From: Campylobacteraceae bacterium
GTDB lineage: Bacteria; Campylobacterota; Campylobacteria; Campylobacterales; Campylobacteraceae
NCBI GenBank assembly: GCA_031263195.1
Contig: JAISGD010000010.1
Span: 96,075-160,074 of the forward strand
Length of the DNA: 64,000 nucleotides
Reading direction: 5' to 3'
Positions 39,803 through 50,763 of the stretch are shown here, piece after piece. The notes under the pieces were generated by a model. That model saw only the letters and a program-made list of their open reading frames with translations, was not told the DNA's origin and ran no database searches. Numbering within the stretch: position 1 is the first letter of the stretch; every line of letters begins with the position of its first letter. The position numbers and the translations under genes are program-made.

Positions 39803-41698
39803 ATGGATAAAAAATATATTACGACACCGATTTATTATGTAAACGATGTACCGCATATCGGACATGCTTATACGACTATTATCGCCGATTCGTTGGCTCG
39901 TTTTTACAGATTGAAAGGTTATGAGACATTTTTTTTGACCGGCACTGACGAACATGGGCAAAAGATAGAACAAGCCGCTATTTCACGGGGTAAAAACCCG
40001 AAAGAGTATGCCGATACAGTCAGTGCGAAATTCCGTTCTTTATGGGATGAATTTGAGATAAGTTATGACTATTTTATCAGAACTACCGATGAAAATCACA
40101 AAAAAGGAGCGCAAAAAGCTTTTGAAACCATGCTTCAAAAAGGTGATATTTATAAAGGCGAATATGAGGGGCACTATTGCGTAAGCTGTGAAACTTTCTT
40201 TACCGATATGCAGCTTATAAACGGTGAAGTATGTCCCGACTGCGGCAGAACAACAACGCTCGTCAAAGAAGAGAGTTATTTTTTCCGCTTAAGTGCATAT
40301 CAAGACAAACTCTTAAAATGGTATCAAAACGTGGATGATTGCGTGATACCAAAAGCTAAAAAAAATGAAGTTATAAGTTTCGTAAAGCAAGGGCTTCGCG
40401 ACCTGTCCATCACAAGGACAAGCTTTGACTGGGGTATAAAACTTCCATCCTCTTTAGGCGATTCTAAACATGTGCTTTATGTGTGGCTTGACGCTTTGGT
40501 AAATTATATAAGCGCACTTGGATACGGCACAGACGAGAAAAACTTTTCTTATTGGCCTGCTTCGTTTCATCTCGTGGGAAAAGATATTTTACGTTTCCAC
40601 AGCGTCTATTGGCCCGCTTTTTTGATGAGTTTAAATCTTCCTTTGCCAAAACATATAGCCGCTCATGGCTGGTGGACAAGAAACGGCGAAAAGATGAGCA
40701 AATCAAAAGGAAATGTCGTAAATCCGCGCGAAGTAGCCGAAGCTTATGGACTTGAAAATTTTAGATATTTCCTATTGAGAGAAGTTCCGTTCGGACAAGA
40801 TGGCGATTTTAGTCAAAAAGCTTTAATAGACAGAATAAATTCCGATCTTGGAAACGAACTTGGAAATCTTTTAAACAGAATTATCGGTATGAGCAGTAAA
40901 TATGCTGATTTTAAACTTGACTCTATTGATGTTTTAAAATATTATAAAAAAGAGATAGATACTGCAGACATGATTTTAGAAGAGGCGCAAAATTACATGG
41001 AGGAGCTTTGCACAAATAAATATCTTGAAGAGCTTTGGAAAGTCTTGACTATCGCCAATCAATCCATAGCGTTATATGAGCCGTGGAGCAGGATTAAAGA
41101 GGGTAAAAAAGATGAGGCTTTGGCTCTTGTGGCTTTGAGCGCTAATTTACTGGCCAAAACTACTGTACTGTTATCGCCGATTATGCCACAAACAGCGAAC
41201 AAAATCGCAAATGCTTTAGGCTTTCAAATAGATACTAACGCCTACAATAAACTGATAATAGAAAAAAAGCTTTTAGATAAATCAATACTAACACCAACAG
41301 AACCGTTATTTCCTAAAGTGGAAAAAGAGCTTATGGAATCTGTAATACCAACTAAAGATCAGAATAAAAAAGAGTTCATAAATATCGATAAATTCTTTGC
41401 CTGCGAAATTAAAATCGGTACAGTTATTAAAGCTGAAGCGGTTGAAAAAAGCGATAAATTACTAAAATTATCGGTAGATTTGGGTGAAGCAAAACCACGC
41501 CAAATAATAAGCGGCATCAAAGCCTATTACGAACCAGCCGCACTTATCGGAACACAAGTATGCGTATTGGCAAACCTGAAACCGGCAAAGATTATGGGAA
41601 TGGAGTCTGAAGGTATGATTTTAACGGCAGAAGATAAAAACGGACTCTCTTTGATACGACCTGAAAATGCCAAAATAAAAGGTGCGTTTATAAAATGA
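39803..41698 (+). CDS. metG: Methionyl-tRNA synthetase
   Basis: TTPIYYVNDVPHIGHAYTTI, CPDCG, EKMSKSKGNVV, C-terminal tRNA-binding domain. Confidence 0.97.
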   Translation: MDKKYITTPIYYVNDVPHIGHAYTTIIADSLARFYRLKGYETFFLTGTDEHGQKIEQAAISRGKNPKEYADTVSAKFRSLWDEFEISYDYFIRTTDENHKKGAQKAFETMLQKGDIYKGEYEGHYCVSCETFFTDMQLINGEVCPDCGRTTTLVKEESYFFRLSAYQDKLLKWYQNVDDCVIPKAKKNEVISFVKQGLRDLSITRTSFDWGIKLPSSLGDSKHVLYVWLDALVNYISALGYGTDEKNFSYWPASFHLVGKDILRFHSVYWPAFLMSLNLPLPKHIAAHGWWTRNGEKMSKSKGNVVNPREVAEAYGLENFRYFLLREVPFGQDGDFSQKALIDRINSDLGNELGNLLNRIIGMSSKYADFKLDSIDVLKYYKKEIDTADMILEEAQNYMEELCTNKYLEELWKVLTIANQSIALYEPWSRIKEGKKDEALALVALSANLLAKTTVLLSPIMPQTANKIANALGFQIDTNAYNKLIIEKKLLDKSILTPTEPLFPKVEKELMESVIPTKDQNKKEFINIDKFFACEIKIGTVIKAEAVEKSDKLLKLSVDLGEAKPRQIISGIKAYYEPAALIGTQVCVLANLKPAKIMGMESEGMILTAEDKNGLSLIRPENAKIKGAFIK

Positions 41699-42684
41699 TG
41701 CTAGAAAACCTCGCTGCTGTCTGTGCCGGAGAGTTATTGAAAAAACCTTCCGTTACAGCCGTTACAAGCTTTACTGCGGAACCGCAAAAAGTTACGAGAG
41801 GAGCAGCATTTTTCTCATATGGCGGCAGAAGCGAGGATATATCTGAAGCTCTTTCGCGCGGAGCGTATGCTATCATTCACGAGCAAAATATTCAAACTGA
41901 CGATAACGAAATAGCTTGGATAAAAGTGGATAATATAGAAAGGGCGATGATTCGCTTTATGCGTTTTTTAATTGAAACCAGAACCTTAAATGCCATTCTC
42001 CTGGATAAACTTCAATTCGATATGCTGCGTCTATTTAAATTGCAGTTTGACGCAAAATTTATCCCAACAAACATTAAAGAGATATTTTCACAACTTATTG
42101 TCAGTGAAGAAACAGGTTATCTCTTTTGTACCGACAAAGGGCTTTTAGAGCAAATAGCTCCACAGTTTGAAAGTATAAAAAAAAGCGCTGAAGCCACTAT
42201 ACTGCAATCACACTCTATATTCAAAACATCCTTTGTAAGCGGTGAAAACTATTTCAAAGATTTCTTTTTACCTTCTCTGTTTGTGGGCGAGTTTGCCGCT
42301 TTAATAGAATTTTTGGATAAAAAAAAGCTCCCGTTTAAAGTCGATGCTATAGAAAAGACAGGACATTTTGAACCAATCTTTGTCAATACCATTCTTGAAG
42401 CACGCCCTTTCGGCACAACAAATCAAGCCATTATCATAGAGACGAATGAAAAGCTTTTTGAGTGTGAGATAGATTGGATAAAGAATTATGTATCTGATGA
42501 GTATCTGCTCATTTTGGCACCACACAATGCAAAAATCACTGCACAATGCAAAAGATACACTTCGACAAAATCACTTCAAGCCATATCTATAAAATCGCTG
42601 CGATACATTTTAGTTCTTGGCGATAGAGAACAAATCATAGAGGCTCTCGAAGAACCAAAACAGTTACAGGGCACGCTTTTTTAG
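41695..42684 (+). CDS. Mur ligase N-domain-like protein without recognisable P-loop
   Basis: [44 protein letters not shown]; no GxxGKT. Confidence 0.6.
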   Translation: MMLENLAAVCAGELLKKPSVTAVTSFTAEPQKVTRGAAFFSYGGRSEDISEALSRGAYAIIHEQNIQTDDNEIAWIKVDNIERAMIRFMRFLIETRTLNAILLDKLQFDMLRLFKLQFDAKFIPTNIKEIFSQLIVSEETGYLFCTDKGLLEQIAPQFESIKKSAEATILQSHSIFKTSFVSGENYFKDFFLPSLFVGEFAALIEFLDKKKLPFKVDAIEKTGHFEPIFVNTILEARPFGTTNQAIIIETNEKLFECEIDWIKNYVSDEYLLILAPHNAKITAQCKRYTSTKSLQAISIKSLRYILVLGDREQIIEALEEPKQLQGTLF

Positions 42685-43349
42685 GTCAATTGGGCGTACG
42701 GTATTTTATCTCGCGCGTTCGCGTTTTCAAATCCTCGCAATCTAAGTCTGCAACTATCGCAAATTCCGCAAGCTTTATCCTCATTGGTGTAGCAACTCCA
42801 CGTAAATTCAAGCGGTACGCCAAGCAAAAGCGCCTCTTTTACGATATCCGCTTTTGTCATATGAATTAACGGCGCGCATATTTTTATATTTGTCTCTTTT
42901 TTCGTACCCTCATTTGCGGCGGCTTCAATTTTTTTGATAAACGCTTCCGTGCAATCCGGATATCCGCTGCTATCCTCCTCCATAACGCCAAGATAGAGAC
43001 TTTGTGCGTTCTCTTTTTCCGCCAAAGACGCCGCTATGGAGATAAATATCCCGTTTCTGTAAGGCACATAAGTATTAGGCACACCGTTTCCCAAACCGTT
43101 TGTTCTTACATATAAAGAGGTGTCCGTTAGTGATGATGAGCCTATCTCTTTGATAAAAGACGCGTCTAAAATCACTTGTTTAGCCTCGAGCGCGTCGGCG
43201 ATTTTTCTAAAACACTCCAACTCTTTTTCTTGCGTTCTTTGTCCGTAGTTAAAGTGCAAAGCTATTATCTCTTTACCCTCTTTTTTAGCGATAAAGGCAG
43301 CCAGAGCGCTATCCATACCGCCGCTTATAATACACACCGCTTTTTTCAA
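42681..43349 (-). CDS. queC: 7-cyano-7-deazaguanine synthase
   Basis: [37 protein letters not shown]. Confidence 0.96.
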   Translation of the reverse strand: MKKAVCIISGGMDSALAAFIAKKEGKEIIALHFNYGQRTQEKELECFRKIADALEAKQVILDASFIKEIGSSSLTDTSLYVRTNGLGNGVPNTYVPYRNGIFISIAASLAEKENAQSLYLGVMEEDSSGYPDCTEAFIKKIEAAANEGTKKETNIKICAPLIHMTKADIVKEALLLGVPLEFTWSCYTNEDKACGICDSCRLRLRGFENANARDKIPYAQLT

Positions 43350-43425
43350 ATATTATCCTTTGTTTTTTGTGATTATAACAAAATTAGACGCTTAAAATTG
43401 CTATAATTGCCAAAAGGTTTTTTAC

Positions 43426-43851
43426 ATGTTAATAATTGAAAATAATACGAAATATACCGTAAATTCGCTTTTGCTTGAAAAAATAGCTTCAAGGTTAAGC
43501 GAAAAAGAGATAGAGTGCGTGTTTATAAACTCCGAAGATATGCGGCAGTTAAATTTAAAAGAGAGGAAAAAAGACGAGACTACCGACGTTTTGAGTTTTC
43601 CTTTGGAAGATTTGCCTTATGCGCCGCTTGGAAGCATCGTCATAAACGCGGAGCTTGCCGCTTTGGGAGCGAATGAGTTCAAGCACGATATTGACGATGA
43701 GATAGCGCTTTTGTTTATACACGGGCTTTTGCACCTTTTAGGGTATGATCACGAATGCGATAACGGACAAATGAGAGCGAAAGAGGAAGAGTTGATAGAA
43801 TATTTCTGCCTGCCTGAGAGTCTTATTATCAGAACTGAAAATATAAAATAG
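43426..43851 (+). CDS. ybeY: rRNA maturation RNase YbeY
   Basis: TDVLSFPLED, FIHGLLHLLGYDHE. Confidence 0.95.
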   Translation: MLIIENNTKYTVNSLLLEKIASRLSEKEIECVFINSEDMRQLNLKERKKDETTDVLSFPLEDLPYAPLGSIVINAELAALGANEFKHDIDDEIALLFIHGLLHLLGYDHECDNGQMRAKEEELIEYFCLPESLIIRTENIK

Positions 43852-44027
43852 AAGTCTAAAACTACCAAAACTGCAAATTTTATCGCATAATCAAAGCAAA
43901 GTTTTTATGTAGACCAAGCCTGCACTTCTCCTGCTTTTTGAGTTTTACACCGCAGACATTGCCGTTAATCAGATAAAAGTCCCCCATCATACGAGGGACT
44001 ATATAAGACGTTTTAAACTGATAACTT

Positions 44028-45569
44028 TTAATTTGTCTCCCAGTAGAGTGTAGGATACAAATAACTGCCGTATGCACTCCAAACCCAAGGATTGTCATCG
44101 TCATTTCCAAAAGCCCAGCCTAAACCTTCCGAATAGGTCTCCTGCGTAGCTAATTCCGCCGCTGTTTTACTTGTACCGTGATTTGCCGCATTAGTACCTT
44201 GCGTAAAACTTCCACTCATAGTATCTAATGCAAAATTGTTTGAAACGCCGCCGACATAGCCGCTAACTACACGGTTTTTATAATTATTTCCACTTCCTAT
44301 AACAGATGGATTTACAGCAGCATTTTTTTGAACCGCGGCATTATTTGTATATATTCTACCTACAATACCACCTACATAAGTTGTTCCGTTGACAGTTCCT
44401 AATGAGTAACTGTTTTTAACAGAAGCACTGCTGCTGTAAGTATATCCTGCTATGCCGCCTGTATTTGCCCCGTAGCTGATGACATCGGCATTAGAGTAAC
44501 TGTTCAATACCGAAGATCCGGTACGAACCTGTCCTGCTATGCCACCCACATTGCCGCCAACTCCTCCAACAATTCCTGAAGAGTAGCTATTTTTGATGCT
44601 TGAACCTGCGCCTGTTATATAACCTGCTATACCGCCGACATCAGAATCCAATCCAATGACAATTCCGGTAAAGCAGCTATTTTTGACAATTGAAGCACCT
44701 TCAGCATATCCCACAATACCTCCGACATACTGATCTCCGTTAACGCTTCCTTCAAAGCAGCTATTTGTAATAGTTGAAGTGCCTGCAATCTGCCCAACAA
44801 TACCGCCTGCATAATTGTCTGCCGCGGTAATATTTCCTGTCACATGAACATTTAAGATAGTTGAACCTGTAGCATATCCTGCAACAGCACCGACATGGTT
44901 GTCGTTTCCTCTTATCGCCTTGCCCGCAGGTATTTCAATATTCAAGTTTTCAATATGAGCATTGGTTATATAACTGAAAAGTCCGAAATAGTCGTCACCG
45001 CCTGATGCTATATTGATCCACAAACCGCTGATTGTATGTCCGTTTCCATTAAGCCTGCCGCTGAAGCGATTAGCTGCGTTATTGCCTGCTCCGATTTTCT
45101 GCCAACCATTAGCGTCAAAACCCGCACCATCAGGATCAAGATCAATATCATCTGTCAAAATATATCTGCCGTTTAGACCTGTTCTGATAGCATTTAATCC
45201 CTCTTGGCTAGATATCTCTTTAATACCTGCAACAGTATAAAAGCTGATATCCTGCGTTAAATTATACGCCTCATATTCAAGATTGCCTCTAACAAGCACA
45301 TCGTTTGCCGCATATATAGGACCTGTTAGTCCACCTTCATCTGCAACGGCAGAAATATTAACATTGCCGCTTTGCTTGCTAACCGTATAAGCAACCTCAA
45401 GATCACCATTTAAAAATGAGATTTGATAAAAATGAGTATTAGTAGGATTTGGTGGGGGATTGTCACTACCACCTCCGCTTCCGCAGCCAATCAGTAAAAA
45501 TCCGAACAAGAGAGAGAGAGAGAGTAACTTAAATAAAGTTAAACTTCTGTTACCAAAAAAAATAGACAT
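44028..45569 (-). CDS. GLUG-repeat surface lipoprotein
   Basis: Lipobox LLIGC; tandem GGIVG/GGIAGY repeats with NSYSxG. Confidence 0.88.
   Translation of the reverse strand: MSIFFGNRSLTLFKLLSLSLLFGFLLIGCGSGGGSDNPPPNPTNTHFYQISFLNGDLEVAYTVSKQSGNVNISAVADEGGLTGPIYAANDVLVRGNLEYEAYNLTQDISFYTVAGIKEISSQEGLNAIRTGLNGRYILTDDIDLDPDGAGFDANGWQKIGAGNNAANRFSGRLNGNGHTISGLWINIASGGDDYFGLFSYITNAHIENLNIEIPAGKAIRGNDNHVGAVAGYATGSTILNVHVTGNITAADNYAGGIVGQIAGTSTITNSCFEGSVNGDQYVGGIVGYAEGASIVKNSCFTGIVIGLDSDVGGIAGYITGAGSSIKNSYSSGIVGGVGGNVGGIAGQVRTGSSVLNSYSNADVISYGANTGGIAGYTYSSSASVKNSYSLGTVNGTTYVGGIVGRIYTNNAAVQKNAAVNPSVIGSGNNYKNRVVSGYVGGVSNNFALDTMSGSFTQGTNAANHGTSKTAAELATQETYSEGLGWAFGNDDDNPWVWSAYGSYLYPTLYWETN
45509..45524. 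repeat. (AG)8 / (CT)8 dinucleotide repeat within the GLUG lipoprotein signal sequence
   Basis: Direct count: eight AG units. Confidence 0.97.
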
Positions 45570-45901
45570 TGCTACCCCTTTGAATTTTAGTTCAATTTGC
45601 TAATGCAAATTTGACAGCATTATAGCAAAAGTTTAGTGTAAAATAGTCTTTAACAAATATATTTTTAATATAAATGCCTATTTTTAACATATTTGTTGAC
45701 AATTTTTCTCTTTTATAATGTTAATTCGTAAAAATGATATAGGCAATAAATGAATTAATGAGTATTTTAAATACAAATATAGAATAGTTAAAAAACTTCA
45801 AATCTTGTCGATAAGCATTCATTGGCAAAACAGTGACGGCATACGATTCATAAAAAATGCAAAAACTTCCGTCAATACTATATTGATTGACAAAAAACGA
45901 T

Positions 45902-45992
45902 ACCAATGACGGGATTTAAATATAGATAGGACAAAAACAGTTTACTCCCGCTGAGTAAAAATTCACTTGGCAGTTGTATTGTCGTCATTGGT
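45902..45992. repeat. Nested inverted repeats in intergenic region
   Basis: Outer ACCAATGACG/CGTCATTGGT; inner TTTACTC-CCGCT-GAGTAAA. Confidence 0.8.
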
Positions 45993-46243
45993 TAAAACGA
46001 TAGCAGCGTCTCATTAACGCAGACAATCTTTTCGTTAGTTAGTTCTTTATCGCTTCGAGAGTAAATAAAATAACTCCGTTTCCTTTTAGCAAGAAGTTGC
46101 AAAAGCTGCCGTATAGCAAAATAAGCAATACTATTATTGTTTGAAATAATAGAATATATTGGGATACAAAAATAACAAAAGACTTCCTGAATACCGATAG
46201 TAATCTGCAAATATTTTAAATCTAAAATACTAAAGACGGCAGG

Positions 46244-46942
46244 TTACGCGCAAATCATAGGTGAAGAGACAGTAGTTTCTCCTGGCTTAAAACAGACTGT
46301 ACAATTCATTCCTTGCGCTAGTTGTTCTATTATGCGCTCTCTGGTAACATCCCTTTTATCGCCCTCTATACTAAGCAAAAACATGGGATATCTTTTGTCA
46401 TTAAATTTTAGATATTCGCCTGTCTTCACAGCAAGTTTTGTTGTGATAGACGCCGCGTTTCGGTAACTATCAAATATCTTGCTCACAAGCTGTGTAAATT
46501 TTTCTATCTGTAGTTTTAACTCCGGAAATGTCGGGTCAAAATCCTTTTTAAAAATTATTTTGCGGCTTACGGAAGCGGCACTTATGCATAAATCCAAAAG
46601 TGAATATATATTGATAAATTCGCCGTTTTCATTAAGAGAAGTAAATCTTTTAACAGGAGTTTTATAGAGTTTGATACCTATATGTGTATCGTCCATATAG
46701 CCAACTGTTATACCGTAATACAAACTCTCGCCGAAACGAAAATCAAAAAGCGTGGTTTTAAAACCAAAAGTTACATTAGCATATGCACTGGCCATATCAA
46801 AAAGCTCTTTAGCAAAAACTTGAGAGAGCAGATACTGCGCCTCTTGGTTTATCATCACTATTTTACCGTTTAAATCAAAAAGCACAAATGGATTGTAGTC
46901 GTTATCCAGCCATTGTTCGTAAAATTGTGTCAAGTGTTTCAA
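46244..46942 (-). CDS. Hypothetical PAS-like protein
   Basis: NPFVLFDLNGKIVMINQEAQYLL; overlaps the sigma-4 protein gene. Confidence 0.6.
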   Translation of the reverse strand: MKHLTQFYEQWLDNDYNPFVLFDLNGKIVMINQEAQYLLSQVFAKELFDMASAYANVTFGFKTTLFDFRFGESLYYGITVGYMDDTHIGIKLYKTPVKRFTSLNENGEFINIYSLLDLCISAASVSRKIIFKKDFDPTFPELKLQIEKFTQLVSKIFDSYRNAASITTKLAVKTGEYLKFNDKRYPMFLLSIEGDKRDVTRERIIEQLAQGMNCTVCFKPGETTVSSPMICA

Positions 46943-47223
46943 CCTTTATAATACTCTATAAGAAGCCTTCCGATTCTTGGATTTTTTAATTTTTTGATAG
47001 CTGTATTTTCTATCTGTCTTACGCGTTCCCTTGTGGTATTTAATATAATCGATACCTCTTCAAGCGTCATATCACCCAAACAGTAATCGCCATAAACAAC
47101 TCTTGCCAAAGCTATATAATATTTCGCCGTATCTTGCATATACATCTCTTCTATGACACGTATTTTAGCTTTTTGTTCATTATTTAAGCGTAAATTATCT
47201 ACTTTATTTGTTTTTCTTCTCAT
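46939..47223 (-). CDS. Stand-alone sigma-70 region 4-like protein
   Basis: [37 protein letters not shown] aligns with the RpoD C-terminus. Confidence 0.85.
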   Translation of the reverse strand: MRRKTNKVDNLRLNNEQKAKIRVIEEMYMQDTAKYYIALARVVYGDYCLGDMTLEEVSIILNTTRERVRQIENTAIKKLKNPRIGRLLIEYYKG

Positions 47224-47271
47224 ATCTACATCTTCTTCGATAATAGAGCTTTCATGATGATGCTAAAAGGT

Positions 47272-49134
47272 TTAGCTTTCCATATAGCTTTTCAACTTTT
47301 TACCTACTTTCGGATGTTTCAGTTTTTTGATGGCTGAGCTTTCTATCTGTCTTACGCGTTCTCTTGTAACATTAAGCTCTTTGCCTATCTCCTCAAGAGT
47401 TCTGTCACTCTCATCTTCCAAAAGTCCGAAACGCATTCTAATGACAGCTTTTTCGCGTTCGTTAAGCTGTTCTAAAACTTCGTCTATTTGAGCTTTTAAA
47501 TCACTTTTTAGTATATGCTCTATAGGCAAAAGGGTATTTTTATCTTCCACAAAATCGCCGAATTTCCCGTCGTCTTCATTTCCTATCGGAGCCTCTAAGG
47601 AGATGGGCTCTTTTGTGATTTTTATCACATTGCGTACTTTGTCAGGAGTTAATCCGACCTCTTTAGCTATAGTATCAACATCAGGCTCTTTGCCGTGTTC
47701 TTGCAAATGTTTTCGCACAACTTTATTGATTCTGTTTATTGTCTCTATCATATGTATAGGTATTCTTATAGTTCTTGCCTGATCTGCTATAGCACGGCTT
47801 ATCGCTTGTCTTATCCACCATGTAGCATATGTTGAAAATTTAAAGCCTTTTTTATACTCAAATTTATCAACCGCTTTCATAAGTCCGATATTGCCCTCTT
47901 GTATAAGATCTAAAAACGGCAAACCTCTATTGGTATATCTTTTCGCGATGGAAACAACAAGGCGGAGGTTTGATTTGGACATTCTTTCTTTTGCTTTATC
48001 TGTTATCTTTTTACCGCGTTTAATCTGCTCTAAAATCTCTTTTAAAACTTCAGGTTCAAGGCTGAAAGATTTTTTAGAAGCTTCTTTGGTTTGAAAAAGT
48101 TTTTTTATCTCGGTGTATGTTGAAATCATAGTAGCTTCAGGCACCATAGAGATAATCTCATCTTTACTGAGCTCTGTTATTTTGGATAAAATCTTTTTGT
48201 GATTATCTTTTAGCGTATCATTAAAAAGAGATAACTTATACTCCAATCTTTTTAACTCTTTCTCAAATTCCGAATCACCCTTTAACGCTCCCTCAATAGC
48301 ACGTACAAGCTCATTTATAAGTTTACTTGTAGGTCCCAAATCCATCAATTTTTCTTTTAAGATTCTTTTTTTATAAGCTACGGTGAGATTGTACTCTAAA
48401 GACTCATCCTTATTTTTATTCTCATTTATTTTCGCCGTAAATTTCATCCACTCTTTTTTGGCTTTTTCCAAAGCCTTGAAGCTCTCTATAACATTTTCGG
48501 AACGCTTAAGTTCTTTTTTTGTCGGAGCTCTCTTACCTTCTCCATTCTCATCCAAATCCACTTCTTCATCATCTTCCAAATCGCTCTCTTCTTCATCTTC
48601 AAGTTCATCATCAAAACTTTTAAATAACTCTTTTACCCTTCGCTCTCTATTTACAAGAGCCTCTTTATATTCAAGGATAAAATCTATAAGATACGGTACG
48701 GAACAAAAAGCGTCTATAATAATATCTTCGCCAAGCTCAATTTTTTTGCTGATATAAATCTCTTCATCTTTTGTCAAGAGAGATATTTGTCCCATCTCGC
48801 GCAGATACATACGAACCGGGCTGTCACTTCTCGACCACTCTAAAAGCTCTTTTTCATTCGCCAAATCAAACTCATCTTCAAGCGTTTCATCTTGAAATTT
48901 TTGTCTCTCTTGCTCTCGTTTTTTAGCCTCTTCCAAATTGCGCATTTTAGATATTTCAGCTGAAGTCAAAAGAGTTATGTGATGTTTTTTTAAAAGTACA
49001 TCTATTTTTTTTATGACAACAGATGTAGGTTGTTTCGGGAAAAATTCTATCAGCTCATCGTAAGTAACATACCCTTTTTCATTTTTCTTTAAAAATTCTT
49101 CTAAAGCGATAAATACATCTTTTGATGTTAACAT
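47272..49134 (-). CDS. rpoD: RNA polymerase primary sigma factor
   Basis: [46 protein letters not shown]. Confidence 0.98.
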   Translation of the reverse strand: MLTSKDVFIALEEFLKKNEKGYVTYDELIEFFPKQPTSVVIKKIDVLLKKHHITLLTSAEISKMRNLEEAKKREQERQKFQDETLEDEFDLANEKELLEWSRSDSPVRMYLREMGQISLLTKDEEIYISKKIELGEDIIIDAFCSVPYLIDFILEYKEALVNRERRVKELFKSFDDELEDEEESDLEDDEEVDLDENGEGKRAPTKKELKRSENVIESFKALEKAKKEWMKFTAKINENKNKDESLEYNLTVAYKKRILKEKLMDLGPTSKLINELVRAIEGALKGDSEFEKELKRLEYKLSLFNDTLKDNHKKILSKITELSKDEIISMVPEATMISTYTEIKKLFQTKEASKKSFSLEPEVLKEILEQIKRGKKITDKAKERMSKSNLRLVVSIAKRYTNRGLPFLDLIQEGNIGLMKAVDKFEYKKGFKFSTYATWWIRQAISRAIADQARTIRIPIHMIETINRINKVVRKHLQEHGKEPDVDTIAKEVGLTPDKVRNVIKITKEPISLEAPIGNEDDGKFGDFVEDKNTLLPIEHILKSDLKAQIDEVLEQLNEREKAVIRMRFGLLEDESDRTLEEIGKELNVTRERVRQIESSAIKKLKHPKVGKKLKSYMES

Positions 49135-49308
49135 AGGTGTTACTCCTTGTAGAGTTATGAAAGTTGAAAAAAGGGATGTATTATATCATAACTTTTTTAA
49201 ACCTCATTGATATCTGCTAAAAAACTGTATCAAACTCTTTTTGAAAAAGTCGTTTTAAAATCATTTTGTAAGTTTACAATTTCATAAATTTTTTATAAGG
49301 AGACAACA

Positions 49309-50751
49309 ATGTCTTTTCGTATAGAACACGATCTAATTGGTGATAAAGAGATCTCTAACGATTGTTACTACGGTGTGCAAACAGCACGAGCGCAAGAGAA
49401 CTTTCATATAACGGGCGTAAAACTTTCAAGTTTTCCGGTTTTCATAAAATCATTAGCTTTTGTAAAAAAAGCCGCCGCTTTGGCGAACTATGAATTAAAA
49501 CTACTCACCGAAGCTAAGAAAAACGCTATTTGCGAAGCTTGTGATGAGATAATAAACGGAAAATATCATGACCAATTTGTAGTGGATATGATTCAAGGCG
49601 GAGCGGGAACTTCAACAAATATGAACGCGAACGAAGTTATCGCCAATATTGGACTTGAACTTATGGGACACAAAAAAGGCGAGTACAAATACCTTCATCC
49701 AAACAATGACGTAAATTTGTCTCAATCTACAAACGATGCGTATCCTACGGCTTTGCGTATAGCTATTTATGAGAGGTTAGGGGGCTTAATAGAGTCTATG
49801 AATATCATAAAAGACTCGTTTTCAAAAAAAGCTTTAGAGTTCAAAGACGTAATAAAAATGGGAAGAACGCAACTTCAAGACGCTGTTCCGATGACTTTGG
49901 AACAGGAATTTAGAACTTATTCCATTATGATTGGCGAAGATATTCAAAGAGTGGACGAGGCAAGACAGTTGGTAAGAGAGATGAATCTTGGAGCGACCGC
50001 TATAGGAACCGGCATTAACTCGCATCCCGATTATTCAAGATTAGTAGAGAGTAAACTTCAAGAAGTAACCGGTCGCCCGTTTGTAACGGCAAAAGATTTG
50101 ATTGAAGCTACCCAAGATACGGGAGCTTATGTGCAAATATCAGGCGTTTTAAAAAGAGTCGCTACTAAAATGTCAAAAATCTGCAATGATTTGAGACTTT
50201 TAAGCTCAGGTCCAAGGACGGGATTTAACGAGATAAATCTTCCGGCTATGCAGCCCGGAAGTTCGATAATGCCGGGTAAAGTAAATCCTGTAATCCCGGA
50301 AGTCGTAAATCAGGTTTGTTTTCAAGTTATAGGTTCGGATATTACCGTTACTTTAGCGAGCGAAGGCGGACAGTTGCAGCTTAACGTTTTTGAGCCCGTT
50401 ATCGCTTATAATCTTTTTAATTCAACAAATATGATGAGTAACGCGTTTAAAACACTTGCTTGCACTTGCGTGGACGGCATTGCGGCAAATAGACAAAGAT
50501 GTAAAGATTTGGTATTAAACAGTATAGGTTTGGTAACGGCTTTAAATCCTTTTATAGGATATGAAAACTCAACTTCCGTAGCGAAAGAGGCTTTGGAGAC
50601 CGGAGGTTCGGTATATAACATAGTGCTTGAGAGAGGTCTTTTGGCAAAAGAAGAACTTGACGATATTATAAGACCTGAAAATATGATTAAGCCTCGCAAT
50701 TTCGGATTATCCGAAAAACATAAAATAGATGGTAAGACCATTAAAAAATAA
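49309..50751 (+). CDS. aspA: Aspartate ammonia-lyase
   Basis: GSSIMPGKVNPVIPEVVNQV, GRTQLQDAVPMTLEQEF. Confidence 0.92.
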   Translation: MSFRIEHDLIGDKEISNDCYYGVQTARAQENFHITGVKLSSFPVFIKSLAFVKKAAALANYELKLLTEAKKNAICEACDEIINGKYHDQFVVDMIQGGAGTSTNMNANEVIANIGLELMGHKKGEYKYLHPNNDVNLSQSTNDAYPTALRIAIYERLGGLIESMNIIKDSFSKKALEFKDVIKMGRTQLQDAVPMTLEQEFRTYSIMIGEDIQRVDEARQLVREMNLGATAIGTGINSHPDYSRLVESKLQEVTGRPFVTAKDLIEATQDTGAYVQISGVLKRVATKMSKICNDLRLLSSGPRTGFNEINLPAMQPGSSIMPGKVNPVIPEVVNQVCFQVIGSDITVTLASEGGQLQLNVFEPVIAYNLFNSTNMMSNAFKTLACTCVDGIAANRQRCKDLVLNSIGLVTALNPFIGYENSTSVAKEALETGGSVYNIVLERGLLAKEELDDIIRPENMIKPRNFGLSEKHKIDGKTIKK

Positions 50752-50763
50752 AGGAGTAAAGCA

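Noticed and set aside
44060-44930. Tandem similarity considered as a CRISPR array
   Set aside because: Repeats are degenerate, in-frame and encode GLUG protein units; no constant spacer/repeat architecture and no cas genes.
48383-48757. Long Ser-rich ORF antisense to rpoD
   Set aside because: Direct complement of the acidic GAA/GAT-rich rpoD region; no RBS or independent support.
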